Source of the DNA: Allopusillimonas ginsengisoli | GTDB lineage: Bacteria; Pseudomonadota; Gammaproteobacteria; Burkholderiales; Burkholderiaceae_B | Assembly (NCBI RefSeq): GCF_004153455.1 | Contig: NZ_SDQE01000014.1 | Location: forward strand, 31,969 to 95,968 | DNA: 64,000 nucleotides | Direction of reading: 5' to 3' | The notes under the pieces: model-generated | What the model was told of the DNA's origin: nothing | Databases searched by the model: none | The model's input: only the letters and a program-made list of their open reading frames with translations | Made by a program: the position numbers and the translations under genes | Shown: positions 35,074-43,593 of the stretch, piece after piece | Numbering within the stretch: position 1 is the first letter of the stretch | Layout of the letters: each line of letters opens with the position of its first letter

Positions 35074-35739
35074 ATGATCGCAGAAATAGCAGCCTTGGCC
35101 GTCACCTGCGCGCCCAACATCCACCCAGTCACGCTACATGCACTGATTCGTCATGAATCCCGAGTCCAGCAGTACGCCATCGGTGTCAACCGCAAGGGCC
35201 AGCACCTTCGACGGCAACCTCAAACCTTGGTCGAAGCGAGCGCAGCTGCTGACCGCCTCATTGACCAGGGTATCGACTTCGATGCCGGGCTGGGGCAGAT
35301 CAATGTTCGCAACTGGGCGTGGTTGAATCTGGATAGCAAGTCCGTCTTTGATCCCTGCCGCAATCTGGCCGCCGCCCAGACGGTACTGGCAGAGTGCTAT
35401 GCCAGAGCATTACCCCAACAGACAGATCCGCAGCATGCCTTACGCGCCGCACTGTCCTGCTACAACACCGGTAATTTCAAGCGCGGTTTCACCAATGGCT
35501 ATGTAGGCAAAGTGCTGGCCCAAGCGAAGATCAAGGTTCCGGCCTTGGCACCGCTGAAAAACGAAACGACCGGGTTTGAGGAAAAGGCCACGCCGGCAGA
35601 ATCGGCGCAAAAACCCGATCAAGAACCACCAGCTCAACCTGAGGGTGCACCAGACGGCTTCAGCGCCAACCCGGCAACCGACGGCTTTTCACAAACGCGT
35701 GACGGCGAGCCAGACAGCAGCCCTAATTCCGACGCCTGA
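35074..35739 (+). CDS. virB1: VirB1-like lytic transglycosylase
   Basis: 221 residues from the ATG at 35074, chosen over 35005 because GAAGGAG lies just upstream and after the previous stop. IHPVTLHALIRHESRVQQYA gives the catalytic glutamate of the SLT fold; INVRNWAWLNL and LSCYNTGNFKRGF complete it. No clear signal peptide is seen. A long acidic, proline-rich tail (PAESAQKPDQEPPAQPEGAP) follows. It opens the peptidoglycan for assembly of the secretion channel. Confidence 0.9.
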   Translation: MIAEIAALAVTCAPNIHPVTLHALIRHESRVQQYAIGVNRKGQHLRRQPQTLVEASAAADRLIDQGIDFDAGLGQINVRNWAWLNLDSKSVFDPCRNLAAAQTVLAECYARALPQQTDPQHALRAALSCYNTGNFKRGFTNGYVGKVLAQAKIKVPALAPLKNETTGFEEKATPAESAQKPDQEPPAQPEGAPDGFSANPATDGFSQTRDGEPDSSPNSDA

Positions 35740-35826
35740 CGCACCCCTGGCGGACTGGCCAAGTCCATTTCTTTTCTTACCCACCACCCCTGCGCCCTTT
35801 GGTGCCCAGGGGCAGGAGTCTTTTTC

Positions 35827-36147
35827 ATGTCTCAACTGAAACGCTTCAAGAACGCTATGTCCTTCCTACGGACCAGCAACAAACCGACCACAGCCGCACT
35901 GCTGCTTGGCATCCATCACGCTGCATTTGCCCAATCCATTGGCGGGCTTTCCCGAGCGCAAACCACATTGCAGACGCTCCGAGACAATCTGGATGTCATT
36001 CTGCCCATTGCAGCCATCATCATCGGCGTCATCATTTTTGTACTGTATTCGGCAGAGGTCATGCGTAAAGACGATGCCATCCGTTGGGGCATTGGCGTGC
36101 TGCTGGCCGGATCTGTTGCCGAACTGGTTGTGTTGCTTTGGAAGTAA
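35827..36147 (+). CDS. virB2: VirB2-like major pilin
   Basis: 106 residues: a long signal sequence ending near AFAQS (residue 38), a short amphipathic stretch, then two hydrophobic helices (VILPIAAIIIGVIIFVLYSA and IGVLLAGSVAELVVLLW) separated by the basic turn RKDDAIRWG. This is the TrbC/VirB2 pilin layout. It supplies the conjugative pilus subunit. Confidence 0.88.
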   Translation: MSQLKRFKNAMSFLRTSNKPTTAALLLGIHHAAFAQSIGGLSRAQTTLQTLRDNLDVILPIAAIIIGVIIFVLYSAEVMRKDDAIRWGIGVLLAGSVAELVVLLWK

Positions 36148-36150
36148 GCC

Positions 36151-36471
36151 ATGGCAACCAACACGTATCCGGTCTTTAGGGGACTGGGCCGCAAGGCCAC
36201 CTTCATGGGCGTTCCCACCAAGCTATTACTGGGCGCCTTTACCTGCGTAGCCATAGTGGCCATGACGGCAGGCCTGGCTTGGTGGGGCTTGCTGTTCATT
36301 GTCATACCCACGCTCGCTATTCTCACCCGCGATGACGATAAAGCGTTGGATGTGCTGTGGCTCGAATTGAAAACGCGACGGCGCAATCGCAATCAGCGCT
36401 TCTGGCAGGGCTCCAGTTACGCCCTGCAAGGCTATCACCGGCGTCGGCCCTGGCGCGCACTCATCAAATAA
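36151..36471 (+). CDS. virB3: VirB3-like inner membrane protein
   Basis: 106 residues. PVFRGLGRKATFMGVPTKLL at the N-terminus and two adjacent helices (about 28-65) match VirB3. It lies 3 bp after virB2 and 11 bp before the virB4 start, the canonical order. VirB3 cooperates with VirB4 in the inner membrane platform. Confidence 0.9.
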   Translation: MATNTYPVFRGLGRKATFMGVPTKLLLGAFTCVAIVAMTAGLAWWGLLFIVIPTLAILTRDDDKALDVLWLELKTRRRNRNQRFWQGSSYALQGYHRRRPWRALIK

Positions 36472-36482
36472 AGGATGTTTTC

Positions 36483-38927
36483 ATGACTGCTGCCACCACC
36501 CTGGCCGTGGACGAACGGCGTGTTTCGCGCTATCTGCCCTACTCCCACCATGTCACCGACCAGATCATTGCCTGCGACAACTATGAATACCTGGCGGTCA
36601 TCAAAGTAACAGGACGCGCGCCGGACGCCTATGCACAAGATGAGCTGAAAGATTGGATCGAAGCGCTGCATAACGTACTGCGCGGCCTACCCATGGGATC
36701 GCTTGGCTTGTACTCCCACATCGTGCGCCGCCGTGTCACGGAATATCCCGACAGCACCTTTAACCAGCCCTTTGCCTCCCGATTCGATGCCGCCTACCGT
36801 GCCACGTTCGATGCCTCGGGCCTCATGATTAACGATCTATACCTGACGGTGCTTATTCACCCAGTACAAGATCCAATACTGGGTACATTCGCCAGTCTGG
36901 AAAAAGCCGACGCGCAACGCATTGCGCACTGGCAAGCCGAATCCATCGAACGCCTGAACGGCATCATACGTGCCTTGAGCGCTGGCCTGTACCGCTACGA
37001 TCCACAACCCCTGGGCATCGTAAATCGCAAGGGCTTTGCTTTTAGCGAAGCCGCCGAGTTCCTGGGATTTCTGCTTTCCGGTACGCACCGGCCCGTACCG
37101 ATCAGCCGGGAACGCTTGCGTGACACCCTGCCCTACGCCAGACCGATATTTGGCCGTCATGGAGAGTTGGGGGAACTGAGGACGGTCGCCAGCTCTCGCA
37201 TCTTCGGCATGATGGAGCTGCGCGACTACCCGGAAGCCACAAAACCTGGACACCTGGATCGGCTGCTGGGCCTGCCGCACGAATTCGTGCTCACTCAATC
37301 GTGGGGTAGCCATACTGGGGCCGCAGCTAAGAAGCTGGTCAAGAAGCATCACAAGCTGCTGGTCGATTCCGGCGACGATTCGATCAGCCAGGTCACCCAA
37401 CTGACTGAGGCCATGGACGACCTGACGTCAGCTCGCTTGGGTCTGGGCGATCATCACGCCACGATGCTGATTTATGGCGACACGGCTGAAGGGGTGCGCC
37501 AGGCCTTGGCCCAGACCGCCACGGCGCTGGCCGAAGAAGCGGTCGGTTTCCGGCCACTGGATCGAGCGCTGGAAGCCGGGTTCTGGGCGCAACTGCCCGG
37601 TAATTGGCATTGGCGGCCACGCCCAGTGCCCATCACATCGCTCAACTTCCTGTGCTTTTCCAGCCTGCATAACCAGTTGACCGGCAAACCGGTCGGCAAC
37701 CCCTGGGGACCAGCGGTCACGCTGCTCAAAACTCAGACCGGTAGCCCGTTCTTCTTTAACTTCCATGCCTCTACCGAGGACTTAGACGAAACCGGAAAAC
37801 GTCGTCCGGGCAACACCATGATCATTGGGATGACCGGCACGGGTAAAACCGTGCTGCAGGGAATGCTGCTTACCCAGGCGCAGAAGTTTGGCGCAACGTG
37901 TGTGGTCTGGGACAAGGATCAGGGCATGCAGGTGCTCATCATGGCGCTGGGGGGCCGCTACTTCAACATCCGCCTGGGTGAAGCAACAGGCTGGAATCCG
38001 TTCCAGATGGAGCCCACCAAAGGCAACGTCGCCTTCATGGTGCGCCTGGTCGTATTTCTGGCCGAGCGCCGTGGCGAAGCGGTCACCACACGACAGCAGT
38101 CCGAGATAACCCAGGCAGTGCAGCAGCTAACCACGCTGATCGACCGGGAGGCCCGCACGCTATCGACCCTGAATACCTTGCTGCCCAACCCGTACAGCGA
38201 CGATGACACTACAAGCACCATTCATGCTCGCTTGGCCCCGTGGTGCCAGGGCGGTGAATACGGCTGGGTGTTCGATAATCCTGCCGATGAACTGAGCCTA
38301 GCCACCGACACAGGCCAACCCGCCATCTTCGGATTTGATCTGACCGAACTACTCGATGATGAAGCGGTGCGAGGTGCAGCCACGATGTATCTGAAGCACC
38401 GTATTGATGCCCTGCACGATGGCCGGCGCATCATCAACCTGTACGACGAGTGCCAGCACCCATTAAAGGACAGGCATTTTCAGGAAGACATGCAGGATGC
38501 CAGCCGCACCATCCGCAAGAAAAACGGCGTGCTGGCCTTCGCCACCCAGGAGCCGGGGGCCATCACGGACAACCCGGTCGGCCCCTCCCTGGTTCAGCAG
38601 ACAGCCACCTTGATTCTGCTGCCCAACCCCAGAGCCAAGGCCCGCGACTACATCGAGGGCTTTGGCCTGTCACCCACTGAGTTCGAGTTATTGAAGTCTT
38701 TGGGCGAGGCCAGCCGAAAATTTCTCGTCAAGCAAGGTTCAAGCGTCACGGTCGCGCAACTGGACTTGTCCGGCTGCGAAGACGAACTGTTGGTGTTCTC
38801 TGGCAGCCCCGACATGGCTGAGATAGCCGAACAGGCCGTGGCCCAGGCCGGGCATGATCCGGCCGCCTGGCTACCCGTGTACCTGGACACCGTCAAACAA
38901 AGCCGCCAGTTAACCGCCATCTCATAA
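36483..38927 (+). CDS. virB4: VirB4-like conjugation ATPase
   Basis: 814 residues from the ATG at 36483 (AAAGGA upstream); the in-frame extension into virB3 is rejected. Walker A is IIGMTGTGKTVL near residue 450 and Walker B is IINLYDECQH near residue 650. The N-terminal CagE/TrbE/VirB domain starts RYLPYSHHVTDQII. VirB4 energises pilus assembly and substrate transfer. Full family length, no disruption. Confidence 0.95.
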   Translation: MTAATTLAVDERRVSRYLPYSHHVTDQIIACDNYEYLAVIKVTGRAPDAYAQDELKDWIEALHNVLRGLPMGSLGLYSHIVRRRVTEYPDSTFNQPFASRFDAAYRATFDASGLMINDLYLTVLIHPVQDPILGTFASLEKADAQRIAHWQAESIERLNGIIRALSAGLYRYDPQPLGIVNRKGFAFSEAAEFLGFLLSGTHRPVPISRERLRDTLPYARPIFGRHGELGELRTVASSRIFGMMELRDYPEATKPGHLDRLLGLPHEFVLTQSWGSHTGAAAKKLVKKHHKLLVDSGDDSISQVTQLTEAMDDLTSARLGLGDHHATMLIYGDTAEGVRQALAQTATALAEEAVGFRPLDRALEAGFWAQLPGNWHWRPRPVPITSLNFLCFSSLHNQLTGKPVGNPWGPAVTLLKTQTGSPFFFNFHASTEDLDETGKRRPGNTMIIGMTGTGKTVLQGMLLTQAQKFGATCVVWDKDQGMQVLIMALGGRYFNIRLGEATGWNPFQMEPTKGNVAFMVRLVVFLAERRGEAVTTRQQSEITQAVQQLTTLIDREARTLSTLNTLLPNPYSDDDTTSTIHARLAPWCQGGEYGWVFDNPADELSLATDTGQPAIFGFDLTELLDDEAVRGAATMYLKHRIDALHDGRRIINLYDECQHPLKDRHFQEDMQDASRTIRKKNGVLAFATQEPGAITDNPVGPSLVQQTATLILLPNPRAKARDYIEGFGLSPTEFELLKSLGEASRKFLVKQGSSVTVAQLDLSGCEDELLVFSGSPDMAEIAEQAVAQAGHDPAAWLPVYLDTVKQSRQLTAIS

Positions 38928-38938
38928 GAAGGTAGCCT

Positions 38939-39484
38939 ATGAAACCAGACCCTCATGATCGGGAAAAGCAGCTAGCAGCGCTTGAACATAACCAGCGCCA
39001 AACACAGGCCCGCGACGACCCACAGGCAACGAAAGGTCAGGACTTCTATACGCGTCTGGGACTTTCCGGCCCGGAAGCGCAAGCGGACACCCCGGATGAT
39101 GCTTTTGTCATTTCCATCTATTGCGACCATTGGACGCATCAAGATCGGGAAGTTGGTCAAGCCAGTACGTACGAAACCGAGCTGGACCATGTCACTGTCG
39201 ATGCCGACGCCCTGGCGCAGCATGTCGAGCAATACGGAATCACCGAGACACCCTGCAGCCATCCCGACATGTCACCACAAGCTTGCTTTCGCTCCACTTT
39301 TCCACCCGAAGATCGTGCCTATTTTGAACAAGGGGTACACAAATATTACAGCCTGCTTATTCACGAAATGAACGGTCGCCCGCCTGCTTCCGACAATTAT
39401 CAACAGGTAGCTGACCTGATCAGCGTACGTTTCGATCACCGCCCGGAGCGGCATGAACAGGAGGATCCAGATCTATGCCTATGA
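38939..39484 (+). CDS. Hypothetical protein in the virB operon
   Basis: 181 residues, acidic and hydrophilic, with no signal peptide or membrane segment (opens MKPDPHDREKQLAALEHNQR). A central segment VISIYCDHWTHQDREVG is the most protein-like part. I recognise no family. It lies 11 bp after virB4 and overlaps the next small gene by 10 bp, so it is co-transcribed with the secretion genes. It is one of three non-VirB genes between virB4 and virB5 and may be cargo (entry-exclusion or regulatory). Confidence 0.7.
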   Translation: MKPDPHDREKQLAALEHNQRQTQARDDPQATKGQDFYTRLGLSGPEAQADTPDDAFVISIYCDHWTHQDREVGQASTYETELDHVTVDADALAQHVEQYGITETPCSHPDMSPQACFRSTFPPEDRAYFEQGVHKYYSLLIHEMNGRPPASDNYQQVADLISVRFDHRPERHEQEDPDLCL

Positions 39485-39666
39485 TCCCATCCAGTCCGCA
39501 CCGCGACTCTACTTTCGATGACACCATGGGCACGGTCTGGCGGAACATTCTGAAACATAAACAAAGGTCCTACTGGCTTACAAAGACCGGACACGTTTGC
39601 AGCGTGACCGACGCCCGGGCAGCATTCAAACGCAGTCCGGCCCACCCCAACAACCGTTCACCATAG
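39475..39666 (+). CDS. Hypothetical small protein in the virB operon
   Basis: 63 residues. The ATG overlaps the previous stop region, with AGGAGGA 9-15 bp upstream, a strong indication of real translation. The sequence is polar and basic (NILKHKQRSYWLTKTG), with no membrane helix. Unknown family. Confidence 0.55.
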   Translation: MPMIPSSPHRDSTFDDTMGTVWRNILKHKQRSYWLTKTGHVCSVTDARAAFKRSPAHPNNRSP

Positions 39667-39674
39667 GAAACCCA

Positions 39675-40058
39675 ATGAATCGACGACATTTCATCACTAC
39701 TGTTAGCGCCGCTGCGCTACTGACCATCGCAGCCGGATGCAAGACTGAACCAGGTGGTGAAAAGTTTCTTGGGTACTGGAAATCAGATAGCAAGTATGAC
39801 CCTGATGCCATCCACATCACCCGAAACGGCGACAGCTTCCTCTTCACGCTCGTCACCAAGAACCCTTTTGGTGGCGGCTACCAAACCCACAAGCTACCCG
39901 GCAAGCTGGACGATTCAGACAACATTCTGGCTGTAGGTGACAAACGCGTTGCCTACGATGAAAGCGCTGACCTCATCGTGTCGGGCCAGATGAAAGCGCA
40001 TCGCACGACCGAAGCCGATTACCAAGCCATTGCGAAGCAGGCCAGTACCAAACCCTGA
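39675..40058 (+). CDS. Hypothetical lipoprotein, entry-exclusion candidate
   Basis: 127 residues. MNRRHFITTVSAAALLTIAAGC is a lipoprotein signal with the lipobox cysteine near residue 22. The mature domain (FLGYWKSDSKYDPDAIHITR) looks like a small beta-rich fold. Small lipoproteins located between virB4 and virB5-like genes are often surface- or entry-exclusion proteins (for example Eex in IncN and IncW plasmids), so that role is proposed by position only. Start 39675 is chosen because it begins the signal peptide. Confidence 0.75.
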   Translation: MNRRHFITTVSAAALLTIAAGCKTEPGGEKFLGYWKSDSKYDPDAIHITRNGDSFLFTLVTKNPFGGGYQTHKLPGKLDDSDNILAVGDKRVAYDESADLIVSGQMKAHRTTEADYQAIAKQASTKP

Positions 40059-40096
40059 CCTTCGCGCCTGAAGGCGCATTCCCCGGAGTATTTCTC

Positions 40097-40801
40097 ATGA
40101 CACGCTGCAAGTCATTTGCGGCGGGCATCGCCCTGTCCGCTATTTTCCTTAACACCGCCCAAGCCAGCGGCATCCCTACAGTCGATGCTGCCACCATTGC
40201 GCAGTTACAAGAGCAATTGCTCACCGCAAGGGACCAACTGAAGAACCTGACCGAACAGCTGGCTACCGCCAAAAGCCAACTTGCTGCGTTTACACAGTCC
40301 AGTGGTTTCGGAAATGTAGTCGGCAGTCCCGACATCCGTGACCAGTTGCGTTCAGCTCTGCCTTCAAATTCCCAGGGGCTACTTGATCGCTCAAACGGCT
40401 CAAGCCTGGATGGCGACGTTGGCCGTGTTACCGACTCGGTGATGGCTCCGGTAAATTTTGAAGCGGATCGTGCAGAACTTTCAAAGAAGGCGTTGAACAT
40501 CGAAGCGACAGCCAAGGCCATGAGTCAACGAGCCTATGACTCCATGACCCAGCGTCTGGCCAATGTGGACGCACTGCAAGACAAGATCAATCAGACGACC
40601 AACCCCAAAGAGATATCCGAGCTACAGGCTCGAATCCAAATTGAGCAGGCCAATATCCTGGCCGAGCAAACTCGCATTCAGCTAGCCTCTCAACAACTGG
40701 AGGCAGAGCGTCACCTGTTACAGGCCAGAGCAGAACGGGTATATGGTGGCTGGTTTGGGGATAACGATACTGCTGGCGTAGATGCCGGATCCAAAGAGTA
40801 A
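40097..40801 (+). CDS. virB5: VirB5-like minor pilin
   Basis: 234 residues with a signal peptide (FAAGIALSAIFLNTAQAS). The mature part is a long coiled coil (LQEQLLTARDQLKNLTEQLA and ISELQARIQIEQANILAEQT), the layout of VirB5/TraC proteins, which sit at the pilus tip and mediate adhesion. Position after the lipoprotein and before virB6 fits. Confidence 0.85.
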   Translation: MTRCKSFAAGIALSAIFLNTAQASGIPTVDAATIAQLQEQLLTARDQLKNLTEQLATAKSQLAAFTQSSGFGNVVGSPDIRDQLRSALPSNSQGLLDRSNGSSLDGDVGRVTDSVMAPVNFEADRAELSKKALNIEATAKAMSQRAYDSMTQRLANVDALQDKINQTTNPKEISELQARIQIEQANILAEQTRIQLASQQLEAERHLLQARAERVYGGWFGDNDTAGVDAGSKE

Positions 40802-40810
40802 GGCGGTACC

Positions 40811-41761
40811 ATGTCTGGCCTCACTCCTTCCGTAACCCCACCTTCAGCTCCTAGCGACATTGCCCAATGGGTGATGACTCAAACCGAAAATACATTGAGC
40901 GATGCGGTTAACGGCCCAATGCAAGCGCTATTTGAAGCCCTAATGCCGGTCATCACGGTAGGGCTTACGATTCAATTTGTGGTTTACGCGTTTGCACTGA
41001 TGCAGGGCCAGAGCAGCATGACCGTCACAGAGTTCTTTCGCAAGGCCATTCTTGTAGCCATTGTCGCAATGATTTTTGGCACGGGAGGTTTGTACCAGAA
41101 CGATATCGCCGAAACCATGATTGCGCTGCCCGACGATGTTACGCAAATCGCCCTGAGTACCGGCAGCGTGGCCCAAGAGGTGGACAAACTGCAGAACGAA
41201 ACCGGCAAGGCATCAAACGCCATGATGGGCAAGGGCCAAGATGCCTGGTTCAACTTTCTACCATCTACCAAAGAAGTCTTGGTCAGCCTTCTTGCCACGA
41301 TGGTACGAGTCAATGCTGCCGTGGTAGGCAGCATCATCATGGTGATAGTTGTGGTCTGCAAGGTCGGCATGGCGCTCGTCGTCGCCACGGGTCCCATTTT
41401 CATTGCAGCTACTCTGTTTGAACCCACTAAACCACTCTTCAATAGTTGGGTTTCACAAGCACTGAATTTCATATTTCTGGCGCTATTGGCCGGCCTGATT
41501 TTCGGACTATTGCTGCAGATGAACATCCAGCTCATCCGTATGATTGCCGATCAGATCAATGGCGGTGCCAAGGATATTATCGGGCTTTTCGGTGCCCAGC
41601 TGCTTGTCGGCATCGCCAGCCTTGTCATCATGGTCATGATTCCAGGCCTCGCAGCCGGTCTCTCCAACGGCTTTGGCGCTCAGCTCGGTGTGGGTACCGC
41701 GGCCAAAGGAGCATTCTCAATGCTACGACTGCGTAGCATGCTGCGCCTGCGCGCCAAATAG
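40811..41761 (+). CDS. virB6: VirB6-like inner membrane channel protein
   Basis: 316 residues with five to six hydrophobic segments (FVVYAFALMQG; AILVAIVAMIFGTGG; SIIMVIVVVCKVGMALVVAT; LNFIFLALLAGLIFGLLLQM; LLVGIASLVIMVMIPGLAAG). The TATGP-like ATGPIFIAATLFEPTKPLFN loop with a conserved tryptophan in NSWVSQ is typical of VirB6/TrbL. It lines the DNA export path in the inner membrane. Confidence 0.9.
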   Translation: MSGLTPSVTPPSAPSDIAQWVMTQTENTLSDAVNGPMQALFEALMPVITVGLTIQFVVYAFALMQGQSSMTVTEFFRKAILVAIVAMIFGTGGLYQNDIAETMIALPDDVTQIALSTGSVAQEVDKLQNETGKASNAMMGKGQDAWFNFLPSTKEVLVSLLATMVRVNAAVVGSIIMVIVVVCKVGMALVVATGPIFIAATLFEPTKPLFNSWVSQALNFIFLALLAGLIFGLLLQMNIQLIRMIADQINGGAKDIIGLFGAQLLVGIASLVIMVMIPGLAAGLSNGFGAQLGVGTAAKGAFSMLRLRSMLRLRAK

Positions 41762-41775
41762 GCAATCCGCCTGTC

Positions 41776-41835
41776 GGCCCTAGCCGGGCCAATCAACTGA
41801 CTTTCTATTCCCCAATCCTTCTGCCGGTCCGGCAG
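41776..41835 (+). other. Two hairpins between virB6 and virB7
   Basis: GGCCC-TAGCC-GGGCC (about 41776-41790) and the perfect CTGCCGG-T-CCGGCAG (41821-41835). The second ends 15 bp before the virB7 ATG. The operon is otherwise tightly packed, so these may set mRNA stability or relative expression. Confidence 0.45.
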
Positions 41836-41850
41836 GATAGGACCCTTTCT

Positions 41851-41988
41851 ATGAAAAACCTTTTTGCCGCCCTCGCGCTGGCCGGGCTGTTGGCTGGCTG
41901 CGCCTTTCATGCGCCCCAGCCGCCGCAACCGGCCGATACGCCACGCGTGCCGGTCAATGCCACGCCGCCTCTTTTCAAAGGAGTTTGA
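41851..41988 (+). CDS. virB7: VirB7-like lipoprotein
   Basis: 45 residues, too short for many gene finders: MKNLFAALALAGLLAGC is a lipoprotein signal with the lipobox cysteine at residue 17, followed by a proline-rich tail ending LFKGV. It lies between virB6 and virB8, the standard place for VirB7, which anchors VirB9 to the outer membrane. Its last codons contain the AAAGGAG that serves the virB8 GTG start. Confidence 0.85.
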   Translation: MKNLFAALALAGLLAGCAFHAPQPPQPADTPRVPVNATPPLFKGV

Positions 41989-41991
41989 CTC

Positions 41992-42678
41992 GTGTCCGCA
42001 TCTCTCAAATCCGAAGACGTTGCCGCCTACCTGGAGCAGTCGCGCGGCCTGGAACGCGATCATCTCGGCGAGCTCGTCAGCAGCCGTAAACGCGCCTGGC
42101 AGGTGGCCATCGGAGCTGGCCTGATCGCCCTGGCCTCCATCGCTGCTGTTGCGGGCCTCACCCCTTTGAAACAGCCGCCCGAAATGTATGTGGTCCGCGT
42201 CGATAGCGCCACCGGCTCCATCGAACATGTCAGCAGCCTGGGCCAGCCGCTCGAAGACTACGGCCAGCGCATCGCCAAGTATTTTCTGAACACTTACGTG
42301 CTTAACTGCGAGGGCTACAGCTGGCAGACGATACAGGAACAATTCGACACGTGCGCCCTGCTGTCCTCTGCACCCATCCAGACGCAGTACGGCAAACGAT
42401 TCGAAGGGCAGGACGCTGTCACGACACGCCTCGGTACCCAGGGCACAGTCGATGTGCAGATTCATTCGATCACCTTGGGTGCCAACCAGGCCGCCATCGT
42501 GCGCTTTACCAAGACGGAGCGGGAAGTCACCACGGGCAACATCACCAGGGCTCAGCACCTGATTGCCACCATGGCTTACCAATACACCGACGTGCCACTC
42601 ACCGAAGAGGTCGCCCGCCTGAACCCGCTGGGCTTTCAGGTCATGCGCTATGACCTGGCTGCCGACCTGTCGCGCTGA
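41992..42678 (+). CDS. virB8: VirB8-like inner membrane protein
   Basis: 228 residues starting at GTG 3 bp after virB7. A short cytoplasmic N-terminus, one helix (AWQVAIGAGLIALASIAAVA) and a periplasmic NTF2-like domain containing YGQRIAKYFLNTYVLNCEGY and TARW-like motifs (QVHSITLG) are as in VirB8. It nucleates assembly of the channel. Confidence 0.92.
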   Translation: MSASLKSEDVAAYLEQSRGLERDHLGELVSSRKRAWQVAIGAGLIALASIAAVAGLTPLKQPPEMYVVRVDSATGSIEHVSSLGQPLEDYGQRIAKYFLNTYVLNCEGYSWQTIQEQFDTCALLSSAPIQTQYGKRFEGQDAVTTRLGTQGTVDVQIHSITLGANQAAIVRFTKTEREVTTGNITRAQHLIATMAYQYTDVPLTEEVARLNPLGFQVMRYDLAADLSR

Positions 42679-42705
42679 CATCGACAAGGATCTGAAGGAA
42701 TTCTT

Positions 42706-43593
42706 ATGTTTAAACATTTCCCCAGTCGGCAGGCGCTGGCGTTGTTTCTTTGCCTAGCCATCCCTGCCAGCGCCCTGGCGCTGGAGACCCCTCGTTCCTC
42801 GCGACTCGACCACCGCGTGCGCTATGTCAATTACAACGACGCCAATGTCATCCAGCTCAATGCCGTGATCGGCGTGGCCACCCATATCGTGCTGGAGCCC
42901 GGCGAAAAATACGTCTACCACGTCTTTGGCGATAGCCAAGCCTACGCGTTTACCTACAAGAACAATCATCTGTTCTTCAAACCCACGGCAGAAGACGCCA
43001 ACACCAACCTTATCGTCGTCACTGACAGGCGCGACTATAGCTTCAGGCTCTCGTACAGCGACAACCGCAACTCAGCCGCCCTGTACAAACTCGTGGTCCG
43101 TTATCCAGAGGTTCAAGCCAGGCAACGAACCCAGGCCGCACAAAAGGCTGCGATTGAGCGATCCTTACAAGCCGTCAGCGCTGACATGAACTGGCAAGCC
43201 TACACCCGCAGCGGCGACGCAGCCATCGCACCGGTACACGCCTGGGATGATGGCCGCCAGACCTGGCTGCAGTTTGCACCGCAAGCCGACATCCCGACCG
43301 TGTACCGCGTCACACCAGATGGCCAGGAAGTCATCACCAATCACCACATGGCAGATGAGCGGACGATGGTGCTTCATCGCACGTCTGCCTTATGGCATCT
43401 GCGCCTGGGCGACCAAGTGCTGGCGATTCACAACGGCGCCTACGGCACCACACTCGTACCAGCACATACCGGGACAGCGTCACCCGCAGTCAGACGCAGC
43501 ATCAAGGGTAGTGCGAGCCCACAATCGTCCACTGCGGCACCTGTGCCCACCATCCGCATACGCGAAGCCACGCAAGAAAGGAATTCCCCATGA
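42706..43593 (+). CDS. virB9: VirB9-like outer membrane channel protein
   Basis: 295 residues with a signal peptide (LALFLCLAIPASALALE). The N-terminal domain has DHRVRYVNYNDANVIQLNAV and DRRDYSFRL; the C-terminal domain contains VYRVTPDGQEVITNHHMADE. It forms the core complex with VirB7 and VirB10. The stop overlaps the virB10 start (ATGA). Confidence 0.93.
   Translation: MFKHFPSRQALALFLCLAIPASALALETPRSSRLDHRVRYVNYNDANVIQLNAVIGVATHIVLEPGEKYVYHVFGDSQAYAFTYKNNHLFFKPTAEDANTNLIVVTDRRDYSFRLSYSDNRNSAALYKLVVRYPEVQARQRTQAAQKAAIERSLQAVSADMNWQAYTRSGDAAIAPVHAWDDGRQTWLQFAPQADIPTVYRVTPDGQEVITNHHMADERTMVLHRTSALWHLRLGDQVLAIHNGAYGTTLVPAHTGTASPAVRRSIKGSASPQSSTAAPVPTIRIREATQERNSP

Noticed and set aside
36357..36482. 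N-terminal extension of VirB4 into virB3
   Set aside because: Family N-terminus starts at 36483 and a ribosome site precedes it; the extension is virB3 in another frame.
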